Below are positions 1-13,100 of a stretch of DNA of 64,000 bases, one piece after another. Made by a program: the position numbers and the translations under genes. The notes beneath the pieces were generated by a model. The model saw only the letters and a list, made by a program, of their open reading frames with translations, was not told the origin of the DNA and did no database searches. The DNA comes from Aporrectodea caliginosa (Eukaryota; Annelida; Clitellata; Crassiclitellata; Lumbricidae): assembly GCA_020284085.1 (NCBI GenBank), contig JACEVL010000150.1:2066616-2130615 (forward strand). Direction: 5' to 3'. Each line of letters opens with the position of its first letter. Positions within the stretch are counted from its first letter, which is position 1.

Positions 1-312
1 AGCGAGCTTAGGCTCTTGAGAATAGACCAGATTAAAGATCTTCAAATTGGTGAATTCTTCTATCGCCTAGAACATGGTCTCCTCCCTCTTGTATTTAAGG
101 AGTTCCTCCCACATGCCTCCGACATTCATACATACTTCACTAGGAATTCAAAAGCATATCGCCCTGTTAAAGCCCATTCTAACACTCGACGCTTTACCAT
201 CAAATCATACGGCACTGCAGTATGGAATGCATTGCCAATAGAAATCCGTTTATCCAGTACCCTGCAGGTCTTCAAAAAGAGATTACGTGCGTTTCTTCTC
301 GCATCAATTTAA
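1..312 (+). mobile_element. LINE fragment, C-terminal end of reverse transcriptase ORF
   Basis: The frame from base 1 ends with TYFTRNSKAYRPVKAHSNT, then IKSYGTAVWNALPIEIR and FKKRLRAFLL before a stop. The pattern [IV]-W-N-x-L-P-x-x-I-R followed by FKKxLRxxL is the typical C-terminal tail of CR1/RTE/Jockey-type LINEs. It is open at the left edge. Confidence 0.75.
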
Positions 313-645
313 ACAGCTACTGTCACTGGAAGTTGGTGCATATAACCGCGCTTATTTAAGGTTCTAGTTAAGTTTGTAATTAAGATCGTCATATCACTTG
401 TTTCTTAACAATTTATTGCTAGTTGCACCCAGTCACCAACTGGTTCTATTTTTATTTCTTCTATTGCCTTACCTCATAATTGTTTTTGGGAAATTGCTAC
501 ATGGGTGACCCTCCTTAGCGGGATCTCCATCCCTTTTGGGCCTCCCTTTGTTGCCAGTGTATTTTGTTTGTTCATATTCTCTGATTTGCTGTAATAATTT
601 GGTTGCAATAAAATAATTTGAATTGAATTGAATTGAATTGAATTA
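313..645 (+). mobile_element. 3' UTR and tail of the LINE at 1-312
   Basis: It contains a GGGTGACCCTCCTTAGCGGG / TTTTGGGCCTCCCTTTG block also found, diverged, at 25460-25510, and ends in AATAAAATAATTTGAATTGAATTGAATTG, a pentanucleotide tail typical of non-poly(A) LINEs. The tail spans about 610-645. Confidence 0.55.
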
Positions 646-1375
646 TTTAGCCCCCAAATCCGCTGGAAAATGATGAATTGGCAATGCATACAAACTGATT
701 GGTTGGACACCCCTGCAATAGCTCAATAGAAACTTTCGTTATAAGTTATAGTTGTAAGGACTAATTAGATAATCAGTACTTGTTAGATTCTAGTATGAGA
801 CTCTCCTACTCACATAAGAAAACTAGTAGGCAAAGCCAAGCAGTTTTATGACTTACATCACCAGATCTTCTTCTTCAAGTTCTCTGACCTTGGGCAGGTT
901 CAAACTTAAAATGGTGCCACTCCTCTCAATGCTGGGTTTCTTCCTTCACTTTCTTCTCTAATCTTTATTTGCACCACCATCAGTAACTTGGGATATTTAG
1001 ACAGGTGGTTTCCTGTTGTCTTCCACTCTCTGTGTTTTACCAAGATACCATCTTCGTGCATCGATGACCTCCATCATCCACCCTTCAGACTCTTCATCCC
1101 TGGAAACTCGCTTATACCGGTGACGACTCAGTCGTCCAATGCGCATTCTGTTTCCAACAGGGTGACCTCGAGGAGGTGGCAGCAGAAGCTTTTAGATACG
1201 CTTGCTGCCCCTTGCTCATCCTCTGCAGATAGTCACAATCTATTACCAGAAGTCCATCCTTCAGAGAACACAACAACTCTACAAATACTATTCATTAGCC
1301 ATTAATCAATTACGCTACATTTCTGGAAGCAAGTTTAAAAGAAATGCAATTAAGGGAACAGAATGTTAGACGAAC
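646..1375. other. DENND4 intron (left part), nothing recognised
   Basis: AT-rich non-coding sequence between the LINE tail and DENND4 exon 5. The ORF at 988-1305 on the plus strand has no recognisable domain and is probably chance. Confidence 0.5.
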
Positions 1376-1781
1376 CTTTCTAGTGGTACCATCTGGGCAC
1401 CAGACACTGATATTCTGTACAAGCACAGAAGAAACTTCTTAAATGTGTCAAAGAAAGGCCAGCGTGAAAGGATGCAGATCGATTGGTTCTGATGAACAGA
1501 CAGACGTTTCTCTGGTGAGCAGGGGCTGAGCAGGCCCAACTTCGTCAGCTGCTCCCTTCTCAGTTTGCTTTGGTCATACTCCTCGTAGAAGATAACAGCG
1601 GCTCCGTAGACCTTTTCACCCGTTGCTCCTGTCAAAACAAATGTGGAAAACAAAGGAAGAGGGTGGCGTGATCCAGCTGGCCAGCTTTCAATTGTAGCAC
1701 CCAGTGGAAGACAGAACATTGCCACTTGCTGTGGAAATGGACAGCCTGGCAGGTCTTCACTTGGATATCGAAATAGCACAC
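1376..1781 (-). CDS. DENND4: DENND4-like, coding exon 5 (start of DENN module)
   Basis: 406 bp with acceptor CTTTAG and a weak donor AG|GTTCGT. It reads VLFRYPSEDLPGC, FCLPLGATIESWPAG, STFVLTGATGEKVYGAAV, then IFYEEYDQ and ICILSRWPFFDTFKKFL. This is the upstream DENN segment and the first strands of the core DENN domain (SRWPFFDTF is a strong DENN signature). It ends two bases into a codon. The next exon is not visible to the left and probably lies outside the window. Confidence 0.9.
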
Positions 1782-4700
1782 CTAAAGCAAGACAACAAGA
1801 GTTAAATAATGCAGAAGACCATATGCAGAAAATATTAACCGTTTTCAGTTTAGAAGGAAGGCAACAAGGATGACAGCCATAACACAAATAATGGCTGTCA
1901 TCCTTGTAGCAAAATTAGTTTGTAGGAAAATTAGACCATACCAGCCATCCTGAATATTAAACTCAACCCAACAGTAGTATCCCCAGGTTGTGTGCAGTCT
2001 GAAGTACAATGGGTCTACACTGTCTGGGTCCATGTGTGCCTTGGCCATCCAACTTAGAAGGAAGGCAACAAGGCATCCAACTAGTCTCCTTCCAGCTCCT
2101 TGGGAACCCGATATCATGGCTCAGTGTCCTCACAAAGTGCTGTATGCCACTGTAGCATGCAAAGTGGCCAAACAATTGGAGCCTCCTGTTTCAATCATCT
2201 TTGAGAAAGGGGTCTGTGTTGAATGCCTGTATATTTCCAAATTCGTGGTGTGTGCATTGTATCAGATTTCATGGATTATCCTCAGTTACCACTGCTGAAA
2301 GGCACCCTTCTTCTTCTTCCTCTTCCTCCTTCTCCTCCTCCGCTTCTTCTTCTTATTATTCTTCTTAAGGGCACTCGGTCTCATACCCATAAAGCACATG
2401 TAGCTTTAAACAGACAGATTTTAGCATTCATGCTTACGTTCCAAATTCCTAGTCAGTTTGCTCATACAGTTCCAGGCAATTACTTATGCGCTGTCAAACT
2501 TCAAGTTCACAGCTTCAACATTTGACCTGAGTATGTGAGGCCTACAACTAATTCAACCTCTTTCCACCACCTGCGATCCAGCACTGGTGGAGGTTCTACC
2601 ATGGTCTGGCTCAGATGATTTGCATTCTGAAACGGTGCAAGAAATGGAGGCTTCAGTCAAGCACATCCAAAACTGCTTCCAACATCTTTAACCTCTTACA
2701 ACACAAAGGTCAAGAATTTGCCATGACAAAAAACAGATATCAAGAATATCATCCATTGCTCTTTGCTATTAATTATTCAGCAGCAGACTATTCTGCCTTC
2801 GTCTGGTGCTTCTTGGCCCACAAACAAAGTTAGTTGATGTGCCTCACAAACACTGCACTCATTTCGGCTGCTGGCCTTAAGCTGTGTGTTATTGGCTGAT
2901 GTCAAAAATCCTTTTATTGTTTCCGGAGAATAGTTTACAAGAAGTGATCCAGAATAATCATTAATCACCGATCATCAGTTTGGAAATTCACATGCTTATC
3001 TTATTAACTTTTGAGGGAGACAATCGGGCACCCAGAAGGGACTGAAGTCCTGCTAAGTTAGGGATACCCGTGTACCATGTTAGCAGAGGGATGACAGTTG
3101 AGTATACACAAATAGCATTGTCAGAAAAAAGAAATAAGAATAACTAGCTTAACCAACAACACTTAACTAGGTCACTTAACTAATTGTGGTAGTACAATGA
3201 ATAAATATATCAGACACCAGTGTCATAGAAGTTACTAATTCATCTGTAGATAGGAGGGTACTGCAAGGCTGTTGAAAAAGATCTATGTACATAAAGAACA
3301 CGTTATGATGCTATCACATCATGCCGACCAGCACAACTTTTCTTGAGACACCCAATTTGATTAGACAGCTATTGAGCCGTCAGCCATCCAGGATTCAAAT
3401 TGCCTCAATAACTCTAGTCTGCACTACACTGACTTCAGACCTGCCAGGATTGCTGTGCATACAGCCTTGTCGAAATTGGAACAAGCTGCATTGTGCGGCT
3501 GTGGCACAGTGCAGATTCAATATGTTGCACACTGTCAATGCCAGCTCGCTACATGATTTTAGATATTAGAATGTTACACTAGATGCGATTGCAGAGGAGT
3601 GTAAGGAAGCACAAGCCAGGGCAGTAGAGGAAGGAAATCCTCCACAAATTCCTGCACAAGGAACGGCGGTAGAGGATCGAGCTTACAGGACTTTGGATAA
3701 AGTTACGGAGTTTATCACTGGAGACATCTCTCAGCTCAGACAGGCAGCACTCTGGGGGATCAATGATAAGACTCCTTGAAAGTAGACCTGCTGCATCCTG
3801 TCCATGAATAACTTCATGAATAATAATAATCTTCATTTATTACAATTCAAACTGACACACTGCAGTATGATTACAATTCATGTATGAATGGATGATCACA
3901 AGTTATTACAGGAGTCGAATTTAAATGTTTGGCAGCCAAGCAAGGCGCCCATCACGTCCTACTGCTTATTTTAGCAAATGCCATCTGGCATATAAAAGGC
4001 TGAATCGACTTTGGAGGGTAGCAGAAAGTGATCCCGCATCCATGCTGATCTTCTGCTCTTTGTGCATGTGTTACTATTATTCTAAACCCCTCCCCTCCGT
4101 TTAGAGGTACCCAGTCACCACTGCTCACCTTGTTTCATAACAGAGGCTTACACTGACTTCACACGGCTCCAAGGACCCTGAATCACCAAACACACAGAAC
4201 CAACTACCATGCACTGTCATTTTCTCATCTCCTCATGACTAGTCTTGTTCACTGAAAACAGCACTTGGTAAAAGCAGTCTTGTTTACTCATAGCTATTGT
4301 AATTTGACACATGCAGAAAAACTCAATGCTTATGAGCTAGCATAATTTTACTCACCTGCTTCATAATTCAAAGAGTTGTTCTTTAGAATTGATTTTTTGT
4401 AACAGAGAAATATATCGGATCCAAGCTGCAAACAATTATTTACAGAAACAATATCACCATTAATTTTGACAATTATCAGCATACTCAGTTTCTTTCACAA
4501 AACCTTTCAAATCTATAATACATACGAATGCATCAAGACAGATGAAATGAGCGTTTGGGACCAGCACACATAACATAATATAACACAAATGAGAACTTGT
4601 GAAGCACAACTTCAAGAAGGAGAAACTCATCAGTAGCGTTCCCTAACCAACAAGGAAAACCCTCGTTCAAACAGAATAAACTTCAAGTGCTTGTGTAACA

Positions 4701-7100
4701 GAGAAGGAGATAGGCTGATTAGCTCACTTTAATTTTGTAAGGAAGGTTGGTCCAGGCCACAGGATCTATGAAAGCAACGTTTCTGTGCTGAGTTGTAGAG
4801 GAATGAGTCCGGGAGACAAGAAGGACACCCTGATCTGCCAAACGAAGGGACCTGCAGCCAGGAAGAGACGAGGCAGAGATACACAGTGAACCAAGATAAG
4901 ATGGGACAATGGGGCATTTCCCACCATACAATTCCGCACTTAAAATCTTAAATTCGTTGTATTGAGGGATGGATACATGCCAATAAGGCGAGCTGAAGCA
5001 TTAAGAACAGACTATAATTTCCAGGTAAGACCAGAATAGATACAATTTCCAAAATCGATTCTGGAGGAAATAAAAGTGAGGCTCAGTGCAGAAGCAGCCT
5101 GTGCAGAAAGTGATCTTTGCAAAATATCACGCACATAGGTGGAAATATGGCCAAATTTCGGGATGCCACTAACCAGGCCATGAGAATGAAATAAAATTTC
5201 AAGATAATATGGGAAAAAAGTATATTGCAATCTTGAGTATTTATTGAAACAGGAAAGTTTTGAGTAAGCAACCCATTCTAATGGGTTACCAGTTTTAAAT
5301 GACTCTACCCGTCCACAATTCTGGCCCGCGGGCCGTATGTTGCCCACCTCTGTCGTAGATACATGCGATCAGAACAATGCATTAACAGTTTATGGGAAAG
5401 AAACATAAATACTGGGAGACCATTGTTATACATTGAGCTTGAAACCTCAGAAAACCGTGGTCCATATTCAAAAGCATCTCTGTGCCTTTCTTGAATATTA
5501 TGTTTTAAAAAACCATGTCAACATTCATGGTAAAAAAATTCATGAAGTATCTTACAGCTATGATCAATTCCTCCATCCTCCCATTCTGATCTTCCAGAGC
5601 TCTTTTCCATGACATGCTGTCTGTCCAATGAGATCTAGTAGAACTTTTGACCCTTCTGGATTGCCCTTTTGATGCCAGCACTTGAAATGCTATAGGTGGA
5701 ACTGTCATAATTTAATTCATCTGTTGTGTGGTAATTCAATAAACAGCTTCAATCAATCAACCAGTTTCTAGCGTGAAACTGTGTGACCTCAACCTCTTGT
5801 CTATTCTAAAGTCTTGAGAGTTCAATCCTCATCTGCCCTACCTTGTATTTGTATAGGAAGTTTTTGAAGATCTTCCTCCATTCCTTAAGCTCCAAAACAA
5901 TCGTTCACTGCATTCTACCATCTCCCAAGAGCATTTCATTCTTCTTTAATTCTTGAAATATGATGGACAGGAACCATGCATCATACTGACTTGCATCTAA
6001 CCTAACAGTCTTAACCTAAAATCTTGAATAAAATACTTGCCAAGTAACACTTTATGTAGATTCTAATGGCTAATGGTAAATAGTCGATCAATCAGAAATT
6101 GCAGTCTACTAATCTCTGTTTAGTTCATAGAGATGCAGTGATGCATTTCATTGGCTCTGCCTGTTTCAATGCACCTCAAATTTAAGATTGCAAGTGGCTC
6201 TATCAATGCCACCTGACCAATGTAACCGTCTATTTGCGCAAATCTTGTTGCTATAAATTTAAAGTTTGGCTGGCCACATAAATCTTCTGTACACGAGCCA
6301 AGGTAAACTTACTTATTATGACGTAAAGTTGTTCATTGAATTGGTAGCAAGGTTTTGGTTTAGGGCTCTTGTTTGCAAGGCTTGTAAGGCCCTAATATGC
6401 TGGTAATTGAAGGAATAATTGCATGAACGAAACTGCATACTACCTTCATGATAGGCAACTTGCTGACCTAATGTTTTACCTAATACACAATGCACATTGA
6501 ATGCAACTTTGACAATGTGCAAAAATGTGCCTTTCAGTGGCTGGGTCACCAATCTGGAATAGATAGCATCCCTCTGAATCAGTCTTTCTGGCCCAGAATA
6601 TCACATGTACCCTTTCATCAACACTGAAACTGTTCTCTTTCACTATCAGTATCTTGAAAGGGAGGGTAACATATAAATCCTCTTAATCAATCATTCAATC
6701 AATTAATCAATCAATAAAGAATAAATGAATGAATGAAGTGTTCCAAATTTCATCAGAATAGCATCATTAAATACTTGCCATTCCTTTGTTCAAGTTTTTT
6801 TCAATCTTACGGAAAGCATGTGGTGGTCCTTCATTCTGAAATCCAGACAAAAATCTTGACCAACCTTAGCTCTTTCTATAAAGTTCACCACATCCAGTCT
6901 AATTTTTCACAATGCACACAGCATCAATCAATGGCTGCTTTCAACCTAAACAGCATTCCTAAGACATACACATGGAATGGAATGTTACACGAAAACCATA
7001 GAATCACAATGACACAATGCTTGTTGATTCAATGTATTGGCATCAATTGGTCAAGTCACAAAGACCTGGTTGACAAAATTAATGAGAAAAACAACACATA

Positions 7101-7169
<69 letters not shown>

Positions 7170-10100
7170 GAATTCAAAATGACACACTTGACACTGCTGC
7201 TATTTGCTTGTAGATGCAGTAAAGTTAACGAACATCAAGTCCATTTAGAACTTGGACGATTCAAAGCATAGTTGTTAAAAACGGTAAAATCAAAATAAAA
7301 AAGGAAAAAAACGTTGTTTTATTGAAAAAAATAAAAAACGGGAAAAAACGAAAAAAAACGGAAAAGAAAATAATTTGACTTTTCTACATCTTTTACTGCA
7401 TTTTAAAATTCAAAACCTTGTTTACACAATTTAATTTTAATCAGCAAATAACATAACTTTATTAGTAAACACCAAGTAACAGTAATCTACAACAATTATT
7501 TTCTTTTTCATAAGTTTGGTTTAAAAAGAAATTGAGAAATTAAAAATATTGAAATCTTTTGAAATTTAAATTGTAAACATAAGTCCACATAAGTCCATGC
7601 TGACATAAACAATTAAAAACTAAACTTTGCAAGTATAGAGTGTGCTTAATTAAAAAATGTAAGTCTACATACATTTCTGACTTATAATAACTTGATATGG
7701 AGTAATATCCTTCAGTTTATCAGTCAATCAGAGATTACTGAGTACAAGGACAACATTTCGCATTTTGGATAACTTAGAAATTTAAATAACTTTTATGAAT
7801 TTTATTTCCTGTACAGTGCTGTTTATTTCAACTGATGACAGTCATGACACTAAATAGTGAAGTAAATTGGGTGAATCCTTGAAAGGTCGGAGACAACGTA
7901 AGGGATATCAGACAAAAATAAGATTAAACAAATAGTAACAGACAGTAAATAAATAAATAAAGTTAGATACAAAAAATAAAAAACGGAAAAAAACGAGATG
8001 AGCAATAAAAAACGGAAAAAAACGACGTTTTTTGGGGGAAAAAACGAAAAAAACGTTTTTTTACAACTATGATTCAAAGTACGCCATCTGGTAACCACTC
8101 TGAGCTTCATACATTCAGTTAATAATTTCAAATGCAACTTGGGAAGTTGATATTTGTACGTTTGCGTTTGGGCATGTGAAAAGCCGACCTTACTTGAGTT
8201 TTGTTTTCATCAGCTTTGTGGATTTTTGCCTTGAAGAATATTCTTTGGATGACATCTTCTGATTCGTCTACTTTGCGACGCTGCGTTATTATTTCGTTTT
8301 CATCTTATGAGGTTACCTTATATGGTTTCGACAATTTTTACCAGTTGCTGTCATGTATAGAGTTCTCCATGAACACTCAATCCTTCACATCATGTGTACA
8401 CACCCGCTCAGCCATATGCCTGCAGAGACATTCCGCTCTTACCATACCTGCAGAGTATGGAAGATGATCTTTGCCCTACACCTCTGATGGCCTGCTTGCA
8501 ACAGGGCAGCTCGTCCATGGCCTACATGTCTCTCTCCTCCTCTTCACGGTCGACTCTCTGGGTCCTCCCTCACGACAACAGGACTAGTGAGACTAATGGA
8601 TCTCAATTCCTCATGCATGTAATCCATATATAGTCAGTGGCAGTGGGGTTCAGCGGGTCAATCAGGAGTAGAGGAAAGGCCGAAGGATGCAAGAGAGTGA
8701 AAACCATAGGTTACACTAATTCCCACTCTCCTGCTCAATCAACGATTCCCAGTAATGCATCTCTCTGGCTCGGAATTCACCATGCATCCAACGCAGCTTA
8801 CAAATCCAGCCAGAGTGGTCTTCAGCAATCTGCAATCCACCGAAAATGTTGTTCAACTTATCTCACATTGCGACAAAGGGCACGGAATTCACGACCGAAC
8901 CAGAGGGAGAGCAGCCTCTGACAAACCTTCACAGATCAGAGTAGAAGCAGGTTATCCAGTAGATCGTGTGTTGCAGATTCACATAATTATAGCACATAGT
9001 TCTTCTGAAGAGCAACTAGTTATGCCCGAGAGGTTCCCACAGAGGGAACCATTCTGTCGGCTCAAAAGGCCGCCTGGTTCAAATTTTGCAGTCACACGTG
9101 TGTCGCCAAGTGTAAATTGGCTGAGTACAAAGATGGGGAAGTGTGAAGCGTATGAGGCTGAGATGACAGGAGATTCGATAACCACTTCTGAGATGATGCA
9201 GTTATCCCTCATAATGACAACATCCAGCCAGCCTCCAGGGAAATGTGTAGGTTCAGCGATGTGTTGCTTCTGGCCGAACCGCTTGAGAAGGTCGTTGAAA
9301 CTGGCTGCTTCCGAGGATTCTCCAGATGTATATTAAGATCCCCAGTGATGATCAATTGTTATGCCAAACAGGTTTTCTGTCATCGAAGTGCTGTGATCAT
9401 TCTACTTCACCATCAGACCTGCATTCTTATTTTATAGATAGGGAACAACCGAAACACATTCCACATTAGATCCTTAGATCATTCCTGCCAGATGTAGCAA
9501 GCCAACTCCTGAATTAGGTCAAAAGCCATGAAGTTGATATCACAAGGCCAAAGCAGAGCCAAACAAATTTCACCTCAGACGATGAAATTGACTGGATTAT
9601 CAAATGTTCAGAATGAAAATGTTACTATTAGTATAAAACAACTAAATGTAAACTTACCTTAGCCGGTAAAATGATACATATATCAACAACAGCAAGTGAA
9701 TCACTGTCCGCTGTTTCATCCGCACGAACATAGGTTATGTAAATTTTGTCACCACCTGTGTTATTAACATTTGCAGAACGTCCATAAGGTGTCTGTGTCA
9801 ATACTTGACACCCAACTTTTGGTTGATCTTTGCCAGCATACATGACTCTAAATAACGAACAATTACACAACTACTTACACTTCAAATCTCTTCAAACTGA
9901 AGATATTATAGACCACTCCTAGCATGGCAGACTCAAATGGGACACAGACATTACACATACAAGGAAATAGCATTCTGGTAGAGACAACCATCTCTACAGG
10001 GGTCATCTAAGTGCTATAGCCACTGCAAGTAATAAATATCTTGTTGTAATGTATATGGTAGAATAAAGTAGTAATGAAGTAGTCTGTTGCATACTGTCAT

Positions 10101-13100
10101 AGCTCTTCATGATGGCCCTGACTCATTCTTGCTCAGTTCCACTCATTAGAGCATGTCACTTTGGGTGCTGGCTGTTTGGGTGCCCACACTTTTGTGGAAC
10201 AGTGCTGCAATGCATTTAACAGTTTCGCTGATAAACCCAAATTTAATTATCTTGTTAATAAATATCATTATAGATGAGAAACAGAAACTATGAAACAGGA
10301 TGCAAAGCACAATAAAAGACGTCCAGAAGCAAATGACAATGATAGAAATTGATTGAATACGAAGATGGAGTAAGTTTGATGAGGTCAAATTGACTACTGT
10401 TCAACGCCGGGAAGATTGACTTCACATGGAGTGTGATCCACAAGCGGTGCGAGCAGCTTGACAGTGACGCCTTGATTGCCTGTGGAACTGCGATTTAACC
10501 TTCGACTGTCGTACGTGATCAGTGGCATACAGAGCTTATATGCCGCACGGGGCGATGGCCCAAAATGCCGCCCGCCCTTGGCCACTTAATTTTGGATATG
10601 CTATTTTCTCTCATAGATTGGAATTTGCATGACAATCGTCGATCTTATTACATTTATGCCTACAATTTTATTTTATAAAGTTGATAGCCGTTCTGGATTT
10701 ATCACTGTTCACTGCATTTTTTAATTATCCGTTTTAGTTAAAGCCTACATTTTCAACTTACTGAAATCTATATTATTAGAAAATAAAACATTTTATTGCA
10801 TGAGTTGTGACCAAGGGCGTAACTTTGCCCCAGAAAGTGGTGGTGACCAATCCCCTCCTAATTTTTAACGTAGGCCTACTTCTGGAAAGCTACATAAGCG
10901 CAGGACACTAGCTCATTCACAAGCGCTGGAGGGTTGTCCAAATTGTGTTCCAAGTCCAGTTGCGAATGAAACAGAAACTCTAGCAGTGTCGAAGCCTCAG
11001 AGACACGCTACGCATTGTCCGGCTGTTAAATGTGGCTTTTTTAATGAATATCGTTATACTATACTACCAATAATCGACGTTATGGTAACAATAGTCATTG
11101 TCAACGTTGAATGGTTTTCCCGTAGTTTAAGTTGGTAAATAATTTACCAACTTAAACTACGTAAACAATTATTGTTTTAACGTCTTGACGCTGGTGAGTA
11201 AGCAGTCTACCAATGCCCATGATAATTGTCATCAATCCAGCTTCCATTTAGGAGAAAAACATTTTATCAATCGAACTTCTGTTTAAGCAAGAATCATTGT
11301 CATCAATTTAACCAATATTTGACCAATAATTTTTTCATCAATCCAACTTCTCTTTAGCCAAGAATTATTTTCGTCAATCACACTTCTATTTAAGCCAACA
11401 AAATTCATCGATCCAACTTCTATTGAGGCAAAGACTAAGCTTAATCGACCCAGCTTCTATTTACGGAAACAATTATTTCCATCACTCAAACTTCTATTTA
11501 AACAAAGAATTAGTTTCATCAATTCAACTTTCGTTTAGAACAACATTTATTTTCATCGATCCAGCTTCTATTTCAAATTAACAATATAAAATTATTTACC
11601 AGCCTAAACTACTGTTTACCTGCTAAATTAACATAGACTGCAGTTAGAGCTTACAGTAGCCTACCACGGAAACATGATACATTGCATGCACAATTATAAC
11701 CTGCCGCGGTCTTTTTACAATGAATCGATCAATTTTTCCATATGAATTTGATAATTTGACCTTTTATAGAAACAAAACTGATGACATCACCAAATTATGA
11801 AACCAAACAAATGTAAGCAAGGTAGTGTGGACACACGGTGAATGCCTCTTTTAGCATTGCCGCCATTGCGGTGTTAAGTAGGCCTATGCATGAATAGCCT
11901 ATAGACGGTAGACAGCCAAATGCTTTAATGTTAAAAAATATATCATGTGCAGTACCAAAAAGTGGTGGTGACTATCACCACCACTTTTAAAAGTGGTGGT
12001 GACCGGACACCACCGTCACAATAGAAAGTTACGCCTATGGTTGTGACTGTCACTGACTCGCCACTTCAGTTGCGGAGGTAGAAGAAACAAAATATCGGCG
12101 CATAGCTGCAGCACCACCTGCTTTTGGTGTTTTGCGATTTCTCTGTGCTTCCTATATTCAGCCCCACTTAGTTCAGCCTCTTACTTCTTTTCATTCACAA
12201 TGAATAAATATTGCGGGTGTTTGTAGATAGATAATACGAGTGGGCCGAGAGGAATTAGTAATTAACAATTATAGTATCTGTTAAAGTTATTATCTCATTA
12301 ATTACAGTTAAAAATAATATAGTGTGAACCAAATGGAACCATCAAATGGAAATGAATGAATTAATGATAGACACAATTTTTATTTACGAAAAATAATACT
12401 ATTTCAGATTTTTTTAAATTTGTTCATGTCATAATTTTGCAGAAACAGCGTACAGTAATGATTGTGCCCGTTATACATAAGGCAAGACACAGCGCTCTTC
12501 AAAGATTATTAATAACCGCTATTCCGCTGTATCTCTTATTTCCTCTATAACAGCAGCTTGATTAACACTTTATTCTCAATCACTACCCATTTGCTGTTCC
12601 AGGTTGCAATGTGTCAACCTGATTTCTATTGATGCATGATTTCTAATAAATGAATATAATAATAATAATAATAATAATATTGTTCCAGCGCCTGTCAGTT
12701 GTAATCCAACGTTTCAATGCTGTTGCGTTCCACAGCACTTTTGTTCTTCCAGATCTTGACAAGGATGGCCACTCCAGAGTAAACATTGCTTATTAATATC
12801 TGACACCTGAGGGATTATAGATACCTCAGGTAAAAAAAAAATAATAATAATAATAACAGCAACTCCTATAGCTGTCTCCTTTCAGTTTGGGTCTCCTGGC
12901 AACCATATCTTATTTTTGAAAAATTCAAAACTGATAGTACAACATCGCTATTGTCGAGTTCTGTCATTCCAGTTTATGAAAATTAATTTCAAATCATCTT
13001 TAGACAGCATGAAATACAGTATGGCACAACAACTACAAAATGCATGCTTACCCTAAATCAATAATAGGAGGCTTGTTCCATCCTCGTCTAAAACATAAGA

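Larger units (their letters stand above)
10812..12039. mobile_element. complete non-autonomous hAT element with internal minisatellite, 8-bp TSD
   Basis: 1228 bp flanked by GTTGTGAC at 10804-10811 and 12040-12047. The left end is CAAGGGCGTAACTTTG and the right end is the complement of CATAGGCGTAACTTTC. Just inside both ends lies AAGTGGTGGTGA. It contains a 41-bp palindrome (11121-11161), a degenerate ~50-bp tandem array (11225-11580) and a scrap of LINE 3' end (about 10885-10975). Confidence 0.85.

Noticed and set aside
988..1305. 105-codon plus-strand ORF near DENND4 exon 5
   Set aside because: No domain, no splice context, opposite strand within an intron.
3321..3836. ORFs of 82 and 85 codons in DENND4 intron 4
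   Set aside because: No recognisable motif on either strand and no phase-compatible splice sites that fit the DENND4 order.
6489..6552. Candidate DENND4 exon on the minus strand (KGTFLHIVKVAFNVHC)
   Set aside because: Only weak resemblance and a poor donor. The exon at 6779-6835 matches the family motif PPHAF...KNLNKGM and fits both phases.
6733..7101. 122-codon ORF on the plus strand
   Set aside because: Its left part is antisense to DENND4 exon 3 and the rest has no recognisable domain; treated as chance.
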